64,000 nucleotides of DNA from Tragulus kanchil (taxonomy: Eukaryota > Chordata > Mammalia > Artiodactyla > Tragulidae). The stretch spans positions 43,925,501-43,989,500 of the forward strand of contig JAIOJX010000002.1 in assembly GCA_022376925.1 (NCBI GenBank), read 5' to 3'. The notes below the pieces were generated by a model, which saw only the letters and a list, made by a program, of their open reading frames with translations, was not told the DNA's origin and made no database searches. Numbering within the stretch: position 1 is the first letter of the stretch; each line of letters starts with the position of its first letter. Shown in pieces: positions 11,695 through 23,864 of the stretch. The position numbers were made by a program, and so were the translations under genes.

Positions 11695-12075
11695 TACTTC
11701 ACTCTGTATAATAGATATGGAATCTAGAAAGATGGTAATGAAAAATGTATATGTAGAGCAACAATAAAGAAACAGACATAGAGAACAGACTTATGGACAT
11801 TGGAGGAGGGAGGAATGGATGAGACGTATGGAAAGAGAAATGTAGAAACTTACATTACCATATGTATAATAGGAAATGAATAGGAATCTGATGTAAGCCT
11901 AATGGATCTCAAACAAGGGCTTTGTAACAACCTAGTGGCATGGGATGGGGAGGAAGATGAGAGGGAAGTTCACAAGGGAGGGGACATATGTATACCTATG
12001 GCTGATTCAGGTTGAAGTGTGGCAGTAAACAACAAAACTCTTTAAAAGTAAAAATAATAATAAATAAACAAATAA
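11695..12075 (+). mobile_element. Bovine-type L1 3' end inserted into older L1
   Basis: It contains the bovine-type L1 terminal segment: acagacttatggacattgg, then aaacttacattaccatatg, gggatggggaggaagatgag, and atatgtatacctatggctg, ending in an A-rich tail (aaaagtaaaaataataata). It is 5'-truncated to the last ~380 bp. Confidence 0.78.
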
Positions 12076-12079
12076 GCAA

Positions 12080-12754
12080 AAGCTATCCTAAGCTGAGAAA
12101 GAAAATAAGATGCACAGAAAGTGCCAAATAAGATCAACTCAAAAAGGTCCACACCCAGACACACTGTAATTAAATGATAAAATATGATTAAAATGCTAAA
12201 TATAAAGAAAGAATATTAAAAGCAACAAGGGAAAACTACTAGTTAAGATCAGGTTAATCTCACAAGATTGTCAGCTGATTTTTCAGTAGAAACCTTGCAG
12301 ACCAGAAGGGAGTGGCGCAATCTATTCAAAGTGATAAAAAGAAAAAAAACATACAATGAACAATATGCTACACAGCAGAGTTATCATTCGGATTTGAAGA
12401 AAAGAGTTTCAAGAAATACAAAAGCTAAAGGAGTTCAAAACCACTTAACCAGCTTTATAAGAAACATTAAAAGACATTCCCTATGTGGAAAACACCATAA
12501 CTAGAAATGTAAGATCAAAAAAGAAAAATCTCATTGATTAAAGTCAAATATTCAGGAAAGGTAGTAGGTAAACCACATACAGAACTAGTAGTAAAATTAA
12601 AAGAGAAAAGTAGTAAAATAATAAAATAATCTATATTTACCATATTTCATTAAAGAATATATAGAGCTAAAATATGTAAAATATTATGTCAAAGACACTA
12701 AACTTGGTAGAAAGGAGAATACTAGAATTAACTTAGATACTCATTTTATGTATT

Positions 12755-12799
<45 letters not shown>

Positions 12800-13604
12800 C
12801 ATGAGAACAATAACCACTTAGAAAACAGATTTGTATACGAAAGAGAAAATAATTCAACATAATACTAAAAATCTTCATCAAAATGCAAGGGAAGAAAAGA
12901 AAAAGAAGAAAAGGAATAAGAAAGAAGTATAGAAACAGCCTCCCAAATATTAGCAAAATGGCAATAAATACATAACTATCAATAAATATTTTAAATGTAA
13001 ATGATTCTATACTTTAATCATAAGACATACAGTAGCAAGATGGGAACAAAAACATGGCCCATATATATACTACCTACGAGAGGTTCACTTCAGATCTAAA
13101 GACATTCACAGACCGAAAGTGAGAATATGGGAAAATGAATCCCCGAAAATAGAAACAGAAAGCTGAGGTACAAACACCTGTTTAAAATAGGTTTTAAATA
13201 CAGACTATAAAAGGAGACAAAGAAGGGTATTGATCAAGGTATTGATCAGTCAAGGGATTGATCCAAGAAGAGATGTACCAGTTGTAAATAAATATGCAAT
13301 GAACATAGAAACACCTAATACATAGGACAAGTATTACAGACATAAAGGAGAAATTGACAACCTATTCATAATAGGATAATTGGATACCTCTTTATATCAA
13401 TAGGCAGTTAATCCAGACAGAAAGTCAATAAGAAAATTTACTTTTAAACAATGTAATACCAGATGCACTTAATGGGCACATATAGAAAATTCCACCAAAA
13501 TGAGCAGAATACGTATTCTTCTCAAGTGGACTGGAACATTCTCTAGGATAGATCACATGTTAGACCACAAGCCAAGTCTCAGTAACTTTAAGAAAACTGA
13601 AATC
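12080..13604 (+). mobile_element. Old L1, ORF1 end to ORF2 endonuclease, plus strand
   Basis: The block reads as an ancient L1. Around 12268-12330 is a sequence of the type 'cagtagaaaccttgcagaccagaagggag'. At 13500-13697 the translation is WTGTFSRIDHMLDHKPSLSN followed by IFSDHSGMRLE, the ORF2 endonuclease region with its SDH motif. Many stops lie between. The end of this block belongs to the first copy of duplication C. Confidence 0.75.
12758..12795. repeat. (TA)n microsatellite
   Basis: About 19 uninterrupted TA units inside the old L1. Such runs are length-polymorphic and error-prone in sequencing. Confidence 0.95.
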
Positions 13605-13769
13605 ATATCAAGCATCTTTTCTGACCACAGTGGTATGAGACTAGAAACCAGCTACACTTTAAAAATCTGCAAAAGAACACAAACATGTGGAGGCTAATCA
13701 ATGTTACTAAGGAAATAATGAATTATTAAAGAAATCAAGGGGAAACTTAAAAAGCAGCAAAAGACAAAT

Positions 13770-14559
13770 GAAAATAAAACCACTATGATCCAAAATCTAA
13801 GAGTAATAGCAAATTTAGATCTAAGAGGAAGGCTTAGAGTGATATAGAACACCTTCAGAACCCTGGCAGAAGGTCACAGGCTTTCCCAAAGGTAAGCCAA
13901 TCTCCTTAGAATGCAGTAGCGCAAAAGACATAAGATTAGAGAGAGAGAATTTCAGCATGAGGACCTGTGCCCTGGGGAGGGAGTCATGAAGTAGGACAAG
14001 TTTCTGAACACTTGGAAACCCCCTCATGTGTGGGGCCAAGAGGAAGCTTTGGAACCTCAGAGTGGAACACAACAGTGGGTGCTCAGAGACCATGGTGGAA
14101 TAGCATTTTCCAGCTGAGAAGTGGCTCACATATCTGTACTCAAGGCAGAGGGTAGGAGCTGGTGCAGAAGCTCAGGCTCAGGTGTTGAATTCCAGGGAGA
14201 GAGCTGGGCTTGACTGCTATGAACATAGTCTGAGGGGCTAGTACAATAGCTCAGGGAGACCAATGTAAAGACTGGATGCCCCAGAGAGGCAGGATAACAT
14301 TGTCACTGGGACACTATAATTCTGCTCACTTGCACTTTGTGACTGTGTGCCCTGGAGGCTGCCCCAAACAGAAAAACCAATAGGAATGCCAGCAGTGGAA
14401 TTAGATGCCAGTGCAGTTTATGATCCCAGAGGGGATCATAACTACTATCCCACTTCCAAAGCCAGGAAAAATGTCTGTGGTCCTTGTTCTGGAAGTAACA
14501 GCTGCCATTAGGCTGTGAGCAGGCACAGTTACTGCTCACAACTTCCTGGGAACCTAAGA
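13770..14559. other. Unclassified GC-richer segment between L1 pieces
   Basis: Within copy 1 of duplication C. Composition is less AT-rich than the flanks. It has 78-102-residue frames on both strands with no recognisable domain; identical frames in the second copy are duplicates, not evidence of selection. It may be L1-internal or another diverged insertion. Confidence 0.35.
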
Positions 14560-14740
14560 AACTTGGATATTACTCAATCATTAAAAGAATGAAATAAAGC
14601 CATATCCAACAACATGGACAGACCGAGAGTGTCACGAGTGAAATAATTCAGACAGAGAAGGAGAAATTTCGTACGACATCCTTTATATGTGGAATCTAAA
14701 AAGAAATGATAAGAGTGAATATATTTACAAAACAGAAGAA
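14560..14740 (+). mobile_element. L1 late ORF2 fragment
   Basis: The translation direction and phrases (ttggatattactcaatcatt, gaatgaaataaagccatat, tcctttatatgtggaatctaaa) match the last part of ruminant L1 ORF2. It is cut by the duplication C junction. Confidence 0.7.
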
Positions 14741-15689
14741 CATATCAAGCATCTTTTCTGACCACAGTGGTATGAGACTAGAAACCAGCTACACTTTAAA
14801 AATCTGCAAAAGAACACAAACATGTGGAGGCTAATCAATGTTACTAAGGAAATAATGAATTATTAAAGAAATCAAGGGGAAACTTAAAAAGCAGCAAAAG
14901 ACAAATGAAAATAAAACCACTATGATCCAAAATCTAAGAGTAATAGCAAATTTAGATCTAAGAGGAAGGCTTAGAGTGATATAGAACACCTTCAGAACCC
15001 TGGCAGAAGGTCACAGGCTTTCCCAAAGGTAAGCCAATCTCCTTAGAATGCAGTAGCGCAAAAGACATAAGATTAGAGAGAGAGAATTTCAGCATGAGGA
15101 CCTGTGCCCTGGGGAGGGAGTCATGAAGTAGGACAAGTTTCTGAACACTTGGAAACCCCCTCATGTGTGGGGCCAAGAGGAAGCTTTGGAACCTCAGAGT
15201 GGAACACAACAGTGGGTGCTCAGAGACCATGGTGGAATAGCATTTTCCAGCTGAGAAGTGGCTCACATATCTGTACTCAAGGCAGAGGGTAGGAGCTGGT
15301 GCAGAAGCTCAGGCTCAGGTGTTGAATTCCAGGGAGAGAGCTGGGCTTGACTGCTATGAACATAGTCTGAGGGGCTAGTACAATAGCTCAGGGAGACCAA
15401 TGTAAAGACTGGATGCCCCAGAGAGGCAGGATAACATTGTCACTGGGACACTATAATTCTGCTCACTTGCACTTTGTGACTGTGTGCCCTGGAGGCTGCC
15501 CCAAACAGAAAAACCAATAGGAATGCCAGCAGTGGAATTAGATGCCAGTGCAGTTTATGATCCCAGAGGGGATCATAACTACTATCCCACTTCCAAAGCC
15601 AGGAAAAATGTCTGTGGTCCTTGTTCTGGAAGTAACAGCTGCCATTAGGCTGTGAGCAGGCACAGTTACTGCTCACAACTTCCTGGGAA

Positions 15690-16490
15690 CCTAAGAAACT
15701 TGGATATTACTCAATCATTAAAAAGAATGAAATAAAGCCATATCCAACAACATGGACAGACCGAGAGTGTCACGAGTGAAATAATTCAGACAGAGAAGGA
15801 GAAATTTCGTACGACATCCTTTATATGTGGAATCTAAAAAGAAATGATAAGAGTGAATATATTTACAAAACAGAAAGAGATTTACAGACTTAGAAAATGA
15901 ACTCATGGTTGCTGGGGGAGAAGGGATAGTTAAGGACCATGGGAAGGTCATGTATATACTGCTACTTTTAAAATGGATAGCCAAAAGAAACCTACTGTGT
16001 GGCACATGGAATTCTACTTAACGTTATGTGCCAATCTGGATGGGAGGTGGGGGAATTAGGGAAGAATGGAAACTTGTATATGTAGGGCTGAGTTCTGTCA
16101 TTGTTCACTTGAAACTATCACAACATTGTTAATTGGCTATATCCCAATGTAGAGTGACTTTGGTGTTAAAACAGTATTTTTTTAAAGACTTGAAACCATG
16201 CAACTCCTAGAAGAATCCACAGACTGCCTGCTTATTGTCATTGGTCTTAACTATATATATTTAGATATATATAGGATGTTCCTTCAGGTAAGGTAACAAA
16301 AGCAAAAATAATTAAATGGGACTATAACAAACAAAAAAGGTTTTTGCACAGTGAGGAAAACCATCATCTAAACAAAAATGCAGACTACTGAATGGAAGAA
16401 GATATTTGCAAGTGATATATTTGATAAGGATTTCATATATAAAATATGTAAAAACAGTTCAATTATAAAATTGGAATGAGATGGTTAGAT
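15690..16490 (+). mobile_element. L1 late ORF2 and 3' UTR, plus further ORF2 piece
   Basis: After the second copy of duplication C the L1 tail continues (aactcatggttgctgggggag, ttcacttgaaactatcacaac, ttggctatatcccaatgtag) and ends near 16190. From about 16190 to 16490 a second ORF2 C-terminal piece follows on the same strand (aaaaaggtttttgcacagtg, actgaatggaagaagatatt). Confidence 0.72.
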
Positions 16491-16494
16491 AGCA

Positions 16495-16612
16495 AAACTG
16501 ACTCAATGGACATGAATCGGCAAACTCCAGGCAATAGCAGAGGAGGACCCAGGCCTACTATAGCCCTTTGGGTCACAAACAGTCCTACATGACTTAGTGA
16601 CTGAACAACAAA
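16495..16612 (+). mobile_element. BovA SINE fragment
   Basis: Body words tggacatgaatcggcaaactc and tcacaaacagtcctacatgac, ending tgactgaacaacaaaaa, mark a BOV-A2 type tail. No tRNA head is present. Confidence 0.65.
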
Positions 16613-17560
16613 AAGTTAAGGAGAGGACCTGAATTGACATTTTTCCAGTGAAGACAGAGAGAAGGCCAATACACACATGATTAACTGCTCAAAATCACTA
16701 ATTATCAAGTAAATGAAAATCAAAACCATCGTGAGATGTTACCACATACCTGTCAGAACTATTATCGAAAAGCTCTGGATATCAGTCTTCAGCTGGAGCA
16801 CATAGCCTACTGTGTCTTGTTCAGGCAACAGCAAGGCTGGAACCCTCTCCCCACCTTCTGGGAATCCAGGTAGCCACAGGGGACCTTTTGTTAACTGGAA
16901 ATAAACCTCCATTAATTAGCAGTGAGGAGGAGGGAATTCAGATTCTAACCCAGAAATGACACAATTCAGTCACATAAAGAATTCTATTTCTTCCATGCTC
17001 TCCCATCTTGTTTTATAAAGGAACTCATGTTCTTTTATTGTTCCACCTATATAAGAGGATTCATTTTTTTCTTCTTATTTTTTCTGCATTGCTTCTCTCT
17101 ATATATTCTCTTCCTGTACTATGCACCTCTAACTGAAACAGTCAGACTGTGTAACAATAAATTTGAATTATAAGAAAAAGACAATAAACAACGTGTTGAT
17201 GAGGATATACAGAATGTAAATTGGTATATCCCACTATGAAAAACAATTTGTAGGTTGAAATACTGACAATTCAGGTGCCCATTGATAGATGAATATTGAT
17301 AGAGGAAATGATAGATTGTGAAATTGATAGAGAAAATGTGAGATACATATATATATATAATACATAATATTCATTTATTTTTACCCTGAAATGAGCAAGA
17401 ATGAAATTGTGCCTGTTGCGGCAACATGGCTCTATCTGGAGGTTATTATTAATATATAAAGTGAAATAAATCAGAGAAAGATAAATACTGTATACTCTCA
17501 CTTATATGCAGTATCTAAAAATAAAACATGTAAAATCACTATGTAGTATTTCTAAAATCA
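16613..17560 (+). mobile_element. L1 ORF2 C-terminal region split by an LTR-like insert
   Basis: L1 ORF2-type sequence runs to about 16775 (tacctgtcagaactattatc) and resumes at about 17172 (aaaaagacaataaacaacg, gttgatgaggatatacag). The two halves are adjacent in a normal L1, so the roughly 400 bp between them is an insertion. Confidence 0.65.
16776..17171 (+). mobile_element. LTR-like insertion inside L1
   Basis: It interrupts a continuous L1 ORF2 fragment. It has a TATA-like ctatataagagg near 17048 and an AATAAA near 17155, an order that fits an LTR in plus orientation. I do not recognise the family and cannot fix TG...CA ends or a target duplication. Confidence 0.45.
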
Positions 17561-17597
17561 ATATAATATTGCAGGTCAGATAATTTCAATAAAAATA

Positions 17598-17997
17598 CAT
17601 TTTATAAATATTTATTTATTTTGTTATTTATTTGGCTGCATCAGGTCTTAATTGCGGCATGCAGGCCTTTCACTGTGTAATGTGGGATTTTTTGGGGGGG
17701 GGGTGTTGGGGAAGGAGGAGGGAGTTGGGCGGGCGGGCCACTTCTATTGGTCTTTCATTTATCTATTTTTCATCCATCTTTGTTCTTTGGTTCTTGTGGG
17801 CCTCCCATCGCTGTGGCCTCTGTTGTCGCAGGGCTCCAGCTCTGGGCGCATATGCTCCAGAGCTCGGGCTCCGTAATTGGACACACTGGTCCAGCCGCTC
17901 CGTGGCACGTGGGATCTTCCCAGGCCAGGGATCAAACCAGCGTCCCTTGCACTGCAAGGCGGTGTCCTTACCCACTGGACCACCAGGGAAATCCATA
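17598..17997 (-). mobile_element. CHR-type SINE, minus strand
   Basis: Same subfamily as at 918-1256. The tRNA-like head is on the right (minus strand reads CCCTGGTGGTCCAGTGGGTAAGG), with a B-box-like element near 17930. A G run lies at 17694-17703. The 162-residue plus-strand frame at 17632-18120 is translation of this SINE. Confidence 0.87.
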
Positions 17998-18811
17998 AAA
18001 TTACATTTAGAAAATAACAAGTCTGCTTATTATTTCTATTGCCCAGAAAGTAGTTCTTTACTTGTTATTATTAATATATCTTCAAAAATTATAATATATC
18101 AGAAGACACCAAGGTTATAAAAATCAAGGATATATTTGTTATTAACTTTTAGAAAATGTTCAAGGTTTTCTTCTTAAGTAAATATTAAAGGTTCATCTTG
18201 CAGACTTTTGCTAAACTGCGTATTTCTGGTTCTTGAGGTTATCTCAAGATTAAGAGTTGTTTTTGTTTCCCTTCTGAGCCTCGTGTGAGACACAAAACTA
18301 ACTCATGTTGTAAGTGCATGCATGTTATTGTCTTCTCTGAATTGGAGGAGAATTGAGCATTAACAAATATTAAACAGTGACTGTGCTAGATTTGGACATG
18401 AAACTTCTAATGATAGATATGACATATGCATCCCAGTACCACTAACCTGTTGGAGAATGAAAGCATATGATATGCAAACTTTCTTTCTTCTCCAGTATAC
18501 ATTCTCACCAGATTTTAAAAAGTAGCTTTATTATTTAATTTCTAGTGTGGTTTATGAAATGAGAGTTTTCATATTCTTAGTGTAACTGTCATAGCATTTG
18601 ATATTCATATTATAGTATTTGAGTATTTGTCACAAAACAAATACTCAGCCAGTTTTTAATTTTCATAACAGCCGGAGGCAGTCATAGTTGATTTAGTAGC
18701 TAAAGGAGGGCTTTAAAAAAAATTTAGCCTAGACACCAGAAAGAATCACTGCAAAGAACAGTAAGTAAAAGTTGAGATTTTTTTTTTCCCTCAAAACTCT
18801 CTCTATCCTAT
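17998..18811. other. Unclassified AT-rich intergenic DNA
   Basis: I see no repeat family or gene. A T/C-rich run at 18779-18791 precedes the BovB tail. Confidence 0.45.
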
Positions 18812-19142
18812 TAGAATAGTCTTTGGACTGCAAGGAGATCAAACCAGTTGATTCTGAACCATGAATATTCATTGGAAGGACTGATGCTGAAGCTGAAGCT
18901 CCAATAGTGTGGCCACTTCACGTGAAGAGACAACTCATTGGAAAAGACTCTGAAGCTGGAAAAGAAAATAGAGCACAGAAAAAGGGGATGCCAGGGGACA
19001 AAATGGTTGGATGGCATCACTGAGCCAATGGACACAAGTTTGAGCAAGCTCTGGGGGATGATGAGGAACATAAAAGCCTGGTGTACTACAGTCCATGGGG
19101 TCGCAGAGTGTGACACAATTAAGGAACTGAACTGAACTGATT
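18812..19142 (+). mobile_element. BovB 3' end, plus strand
   Basis: The plus strand reads the BovB C-terminal coding end and tail: tggactgcaaggagatcaaac, attcattggaaggactgatg, agtccatggggtcgcagagtg, and finally the tail repeat aactgaactgaactga. The frames on both strands are this element. Confidence 0.9.
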
Positions 19143-19334
19143 CTTTGATATTCCAGTGCTGTGTTAGAACCATTGACTACCAGCTCCCAAGAACTGGCTG
19201 TTAAATATTCAGGGGTTTAGAGCTTAAGAATTGGCTATAATGAAAGAATTTATCCCTTAGATACCAGCAAATACCAATCAGTAATTTTTACCCTTGGAGC
19301 AGCACATCGGTGGATGTTGTCCTTATTCAATATT

Positions 19335-19525
19335 GTGTATGTTAGTTGCTCAGCCATTTCCAACTCTTTGTGACCCACCAGGCTCCTCTGTCCATGGAAT
19401 TCTCCAGGCAAGAATACTGGAGTGGGCTGCTATTTCATTCTCCAGTGGATATTTCTGACCCAGGAATCGAACCAGGGTCTCCTGCATCACAAGCAGATTC
19501 TTTACCATCTGAGTCAATACTTTTT
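19335..19525 (-). mobile_element. BOV-A2/Bov-tA SINE, minus strand
   Basis: Sequence reads as the reverse complement of the SINE: ggctcctctgtccatggaattctccaggcaagaatactggag, then aggaatcgaaccagggtctcctgcat, ending at the tRNA head. (Recognised in segments; only parts are quoted.). Confidence 0.88.
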
Positions 19526-19863
19526 AAAAGTGATGTTTACATGACTAAAGCAACTGAACAAAAACAGTAAAGTTAAAATAATAAGTGTTCCTTGCATATT
19601 TTATATCTTATGGATTCCCCATATTTTATCTCATTTAATCTTCACAAAAAAGTCCTGTGACAGCAGGAGAGAAGGTACTATCATCATTGTATTTTATAGA
19701 TGGGGACACTGAGGCTCCAGATACCAAGGCTGGTAGTGGTAGTGTTGAAGCTAAAATCAAGTGTTTCTTACTCATCCCGTATCTTCTCTACTGAGCACTA
19801 AGGCATGCTTTACAGGGGAAACGAACAGTTTTTTGCTTTTGAGACAATAGAGCAGAAACACGT
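19526..19863. other. Unclassified intergenic DNA
   Basis: No gene. The phrase gtattttatagatggggacactgag near 19690 resembles an old mammalian SINE (MIR-like) core, but the match is too short to call. Confidence 0.35.
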
Positions 19864-22088
19864 AAGTTTTATGCAGACTTTGCCTTACTTGGAAAGAGAT
19901 GGGAATTCTGTTTTTGTTTTTCCACTGACAATCTGTGGAACCTCAAATGTTTTTCTGAAAAAAGAATCCACATGACCATGTGCTAATGTGAGATTTTTTT
20001 AGCTCTGGTTTGCCACAACCCTCTGTTTGTTTTCTCTCAAATGTTAATTTCTAATTTAAAAAGACTGCTTAGAGAATAAACATTAAACTATTCAAGACTA
20101 TTTTAAAATATCTTCTTGGTTTTGTGGTTAATTGCAGCCTGTATATTTTAGATTGGCAGTTGTAATGATTGAATCAATTTATTTACAAATAGCTTAGAAA
20201 TAGTACTGAAGTTGCAGGGAGTGGGAGGGGGCGCGGGGGCAACAAAATGATAAGATAGGAAGGCCAAGCCCTCATTCACCCACAGAAACACTGATATAAC
20301 AATAACATAAGCAACACAATACCTCCATGAGAAGTTCAGAATCCAGCTAAGAAGTTGCAGAAAGTCAGATAAGTGCAAATATGACATTGACCAACTGAAA
20401 AAGTTAAAGAGCAATTTTACTTTACCCGTATCGGTCCTTCCCCCAAGCTTGCCAACTCAGTTCTGAGAGACTGCTGCTCCTTTAAGGGGAGTAGTAAAGA
20501 ATGGAGCTAAACTCTCTAGACTGTCCCTGTGCTTTCTAATAGGGGTGGTTTCTGCTTTCACTCACACAGAGAAATTACAACTGCTATGGTACAGACAGCT
20601 AGTACAGCTAGGGACCTTTCTGTATCCAGCAAGGTTCTGAAAGTTTGAGGGAGAGCACAACTGAGATCTCTCCTGCAGGGAAGAGGGAGAATGCATGGCT
20701 TCATGCCCTCGCCTTTCCGTGCACTCCCCAAGTGGAAGATGCTATAAAAGAATGTTTCTGTCCACCTCAGATTCATCTGTTAAAATCTTGGCTTTGTATG
20801 ACCAAGTATTAGGAGGTGGGACCTTTGGAAGGTGATTAGGTCATGAAAACAGAGCTCTCATGAAGTAGTAGCTTTGAAAAGAGACTTCAGAGCTCCCTTT
20901 TACTTCCTCCAACTGAGGCACAGTGACAAGAGGGCTGTCTATCAGTCAGTGAGTAGGTTCTTGCTAGAAACCAAAGTTTTATGCAGACTTTGCCTTACTT
21001 GGAAAGAGATGGGAATTCTGTTTTTGTTTTTCCACTGACAATCTGTGGAACCTCAAATGTTTTTCTGAAAAAAGAATCCACATGACCATGTGCTAATGTG
21101 AGATTTTTTTAGCTCTGGTTTGCCACAACCCTCTGTTTGTTTTCTCTCAAATGTTAATTTCTAATTTAAAAAGACTGCTTAGAGAATAAACATTAAACTA
21201 TTCAAGACTATTTTAAAATATCTTCTTGGTTTTGTGGTTAATTGCAGCCTGTATATTTTAGATTGGCAGTTGTAATGATTGAATCAATTTATTTACAAAT
21301 AGCTTAGAAATAGTACTGAAGTTGCAGGGAGTGGGAGGGGGAGCGTGGTCAACAAAATGATAAGATAGGAAGGCCAAGCCCTCATTCACCCACAGAAACA
21401 CTGATATAACAATAACATAAGCAACACAATACCTCCATGAGAAGTTCAGAATCCAGCTAAGAAGTTGCAGAAAGTCAGATAAGTGCAAATATGACATTGA
21501 CCAACTGAAAAAGTTAAAGAGCAATTTTACTTTACCCGTATCGGTCCTTCCCCCAAGCTTGCCAACTCAGTTCTGAGAGACTGCTGCTCCTTTAAGGGGA
21601 GTAGTAAAGAATGGAGCTAAACTCTCTAGACTGTCCCTGTGCTTTCTAATAGGGGTGGTTTCTGCTTTCACTCACACAGAGAAATTACAACTGCTATGGT
21701 ACAGACAGCTAGTACAGCTAGGGACCTTTCTGTATCCAGCAAGGTTCTGAAAGTTTGAGGGAGAGCACAACTGAGATCTCTCCTGCAGGGAAGAGGGAGA
21801 ATGCATGGCTTCATGCCCTCGCCTTTCCGTGCACTCCCCAAGTGGAAGATGCTATAAAAGAATGTTTCTGTCCACCTCAGATTCATCTGTTAAAATCTTG
21901 GCTTTGTATGACCAAGTATTAGGAGGTGGGACCTTTGGAAGGTGATTAGGTCATGAAAACAGAGCTCTCATGAAGTAGTAGCTTTGAAAAAGAGACTTCA
22001 GAGCTCCCTTTTTTACTTCCTCCAACTGAGGCACAGTGACAAGAGGGCTGTCTATCAGTCAGTGAGTAGGTTCTTGCTAGAAACCAAA
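19864..22088. repeat. Tandem duplication D, period 1110 bp
   Basis: Copy 1 about 19864-20970, copy 2 about 20974-22088. Frames at 20148-20414 and 20558-20776 recur at +1110. Differences cluster in a G-rich stretch (gggggcgcgggggcaac versus gggggagcgtggtcaac near 20230/21340) and in A/T runs at the end (gaaaagag versus gaaaaagag). The boundary word gctagaaaccaaa ends both copies. Confidence 0.94.
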
Positions 22089-22195
22089 TCTTCTGGCACA
22101 TTGACCTTAGATTTCCCAGTGACCAGACTGAGAAATAAGATTTTGTTGTATATATGGTATCAGTCTATGGTATTCTGATTGAGTGGGCTGAATTA
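21888..22195 (+). mobile_element. MaLR/MLT1-like LTR remnant
   Basis: The phrases attaggaggtgggacctttgg, aggtgattaggtcatgaaaac and, further on, gagaaataagattttgttg and atcagtctatggtattctg follow the order of a mammalian MaLR LTR. A truncated copy of its first half is at 20778-20970 because of duplication D. Confidence 0.65.
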
Positions 22196-22199
22196 TTCT

Positions 22200-22765
22200 A
22201 TGAAACCAGCCTTACCCAGATACCAGAGCCAGAAAAAAACATACAAGAAAGTTACAAATCAATATTTCTCATGAGTATAGATTAAAAAGTCTTCAACTTA
22301 GTGCTAACAAGCTGAATTCAATCACACATTAAAAGGATTATACACTATGACCATGTGGGATTTATTCCTTGGATATGAGGATGGCTCAACATACAATAAT
22401 AAATTAATATGATGCGTCCTATTAATGGAATAAAGAATAGAAATCACACAATCATCTCAATAGGTGAAATCATTTGATAAAATGCAACGTCCTTTCAGGA
22501 TAATGTAAGTATGGAAGGAATTTACCTCACAACAATAAAAGTGATGCATACTCAATGGTGGAAAACTGAAAAAGGTTCCCATAAGATAACAGGAAAGGAT
22601 GTCTACTTTCATCATTTCTATTCAGTTAAAATGAACATCTAATTGACATCTGTAGAACACAACACCCAGCAATAACAGAATACATATTCCTTTTAATTGC
22701 AAACAGAACATTTACTAAGATCATATTCTGGCCCATAAACCAATGACACAAGTCATAGAAAGCAT
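22200..22765 (+). mobile_element. Old L1 ORF2 fragments, plus strand
   Basis: L1 reverse-transcriptase-region words (gatttattccttggatatgagg; aaaacataca; atcatctcaataggtg) followed by a piece from the endonuclease side (acacaacacccagcaataac; ttctggcccataaacc). The order is rearranged relative to an intact L1, implying two fragments. Confidence 0.65.
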
Positions 22766-23850
22766 GTTCTGGGATTCAGAACAAGATGGTGAAGTAGAAG
22801 AACGTGCACTCATCTACTCTTGAGAGAGTGCCAGAATTGCAACTAGCTGCTAAAAAACCATCTACAGGAGGAAGCTGAATCCCACCAAAAAAAGATCACC
22901 ATATCCAAAAACAAAGGAGGAGCCACAACAAGATGGTAGGAGGGGCACAATCCCATTGATTCATTTTTTTAAATTTTGGCCTCTTTTTATTGGTCTTTCA
23001 TTTATTTATTTTCATTCATCTTTGTTCTTTGGCCTGTGTGGGCCTCCCATTGCAGTGACCTCTCTCGTTGCAAAGCACTGGCTCTGGGCACATGTGCTCC
23101 AGAGCTCGGGCTCGGTAATTGGACACATTGATTCAGCCACTCCGTGGCACATGGGATCTTCCCAGGCCAGGGATCAAACCAGCGTCCCTTGCACCACAAG
23201 GCAGACACTTTACCCACTGGACCACTAGGGAAGCACCAAAATCGCATTTTTAAAATCAAACCTCAAACCTGCCAAAGACACTGTGAGTGCAAACAAAAGT
23301 TTGTGCACATCAAGACCTGGGAAAGGAGCAGTGACTCCCACAAAAGACTGAAACAGACCTGTCTTTGAGGGCCTAAGTGACTCCTGAGTGTTTCCTGCGT
23401 GGGCAAGGATTCGGAGTGGTCTACAGCATTCTTCAGAAGTGCAGTGTTGGGCGTAAGTACTCTTGAAGTAGGGCACCATTAACAGATCAATACAGCTACT
23501 GAGCAGAACTGGGAAACAGAATCTGGAGGACACAAACAAAAATTTGTGTGCACCAGGATCCAGGAAAAAAGGAGCAGTGTCCCCACATGAGACTGAGCCA
23601 GACTTGTCTCTGACTGTTCTGGAATTTCAGGCAGAAGGCATGGGTGGACGGTGGCCTGCCGCAGCGTCTGGGGCACTGCAGCATCGGTCCTGGTGCAGGT
23701 GGGAGTAGACCCTTTTGGAGAGGGTCGAAATTACCCCTACCATAGTTTGACCTCAGGCCAAACTATAGGGAGGGAACAAAACTCCACTCATCAGCAGATA
23801 ATTGGATTAAAGTTCAAATACCTACCTGAGGCACCCCAGCCAGGGCAGGG
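22766..23850 (+). mobile_element. Bovine-type L1 5' UTR with two diverged monomers
   Basis: It begins with the L1 5' end signature (acaagatggtgaagtagaag, agatggtaggaggggcacaat). Two related blocks follow, about 23270-23400 and 23515-23650; each has 'gcaaacaaa...tttgtg', 'caccagga/catcaagacc', 'ggagcagtg' and 'agactga'. They look like tandem L1 5' UTR monomers. The 3' part (cctcaggccaaactataggg; cagataattggattaaag) is the UTR end. No ORF1 follows: the sequence goes to an LTR remnant. A SINE interrupts it at 22950-23237. Confidence 0.7.
22950..23237 (-). mobile_element. CHR-type SINE, minus strand, in L1 5' UTR
   Basis: Same subfamily as 918-1256 and 17598-17997. The tRNA-like head is at the right end (CTAGTGGTCCAGTGGG on the minus strand) with the promoter-proximal ggccagggatcaaaccagcg near 23170. 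Confidence 0.85.
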
Positions 23851-23864
23851 CTTTTAGTGTAATG

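Larger units (their letters stand above)
13604..15877. repeat. Tandem duplication C, period 1137 bp
   Basis: Copy 1 about 13604-14738 and copy 2 about 14741-15877. The frames at 13821-14129, 13967-14155 and 14303-14539 recur exactly 1137 bases later. The only difference that I noticed is one A in the run near 14583/15720. The junction (acagaa|gaa|catatcaagc) has no shared target-site sequence. The unit spans L1 endonuclease, unclassified DNA and an L1 tail. Confidence 0.94.

Noticed and set aside
17632..18120. 162-residue open frame, one of the longer host-side frames
   Set aside because: It is translation of a CHR-type SINE plus flank; near-identical translations occur at 1054, 22956 and 24546.
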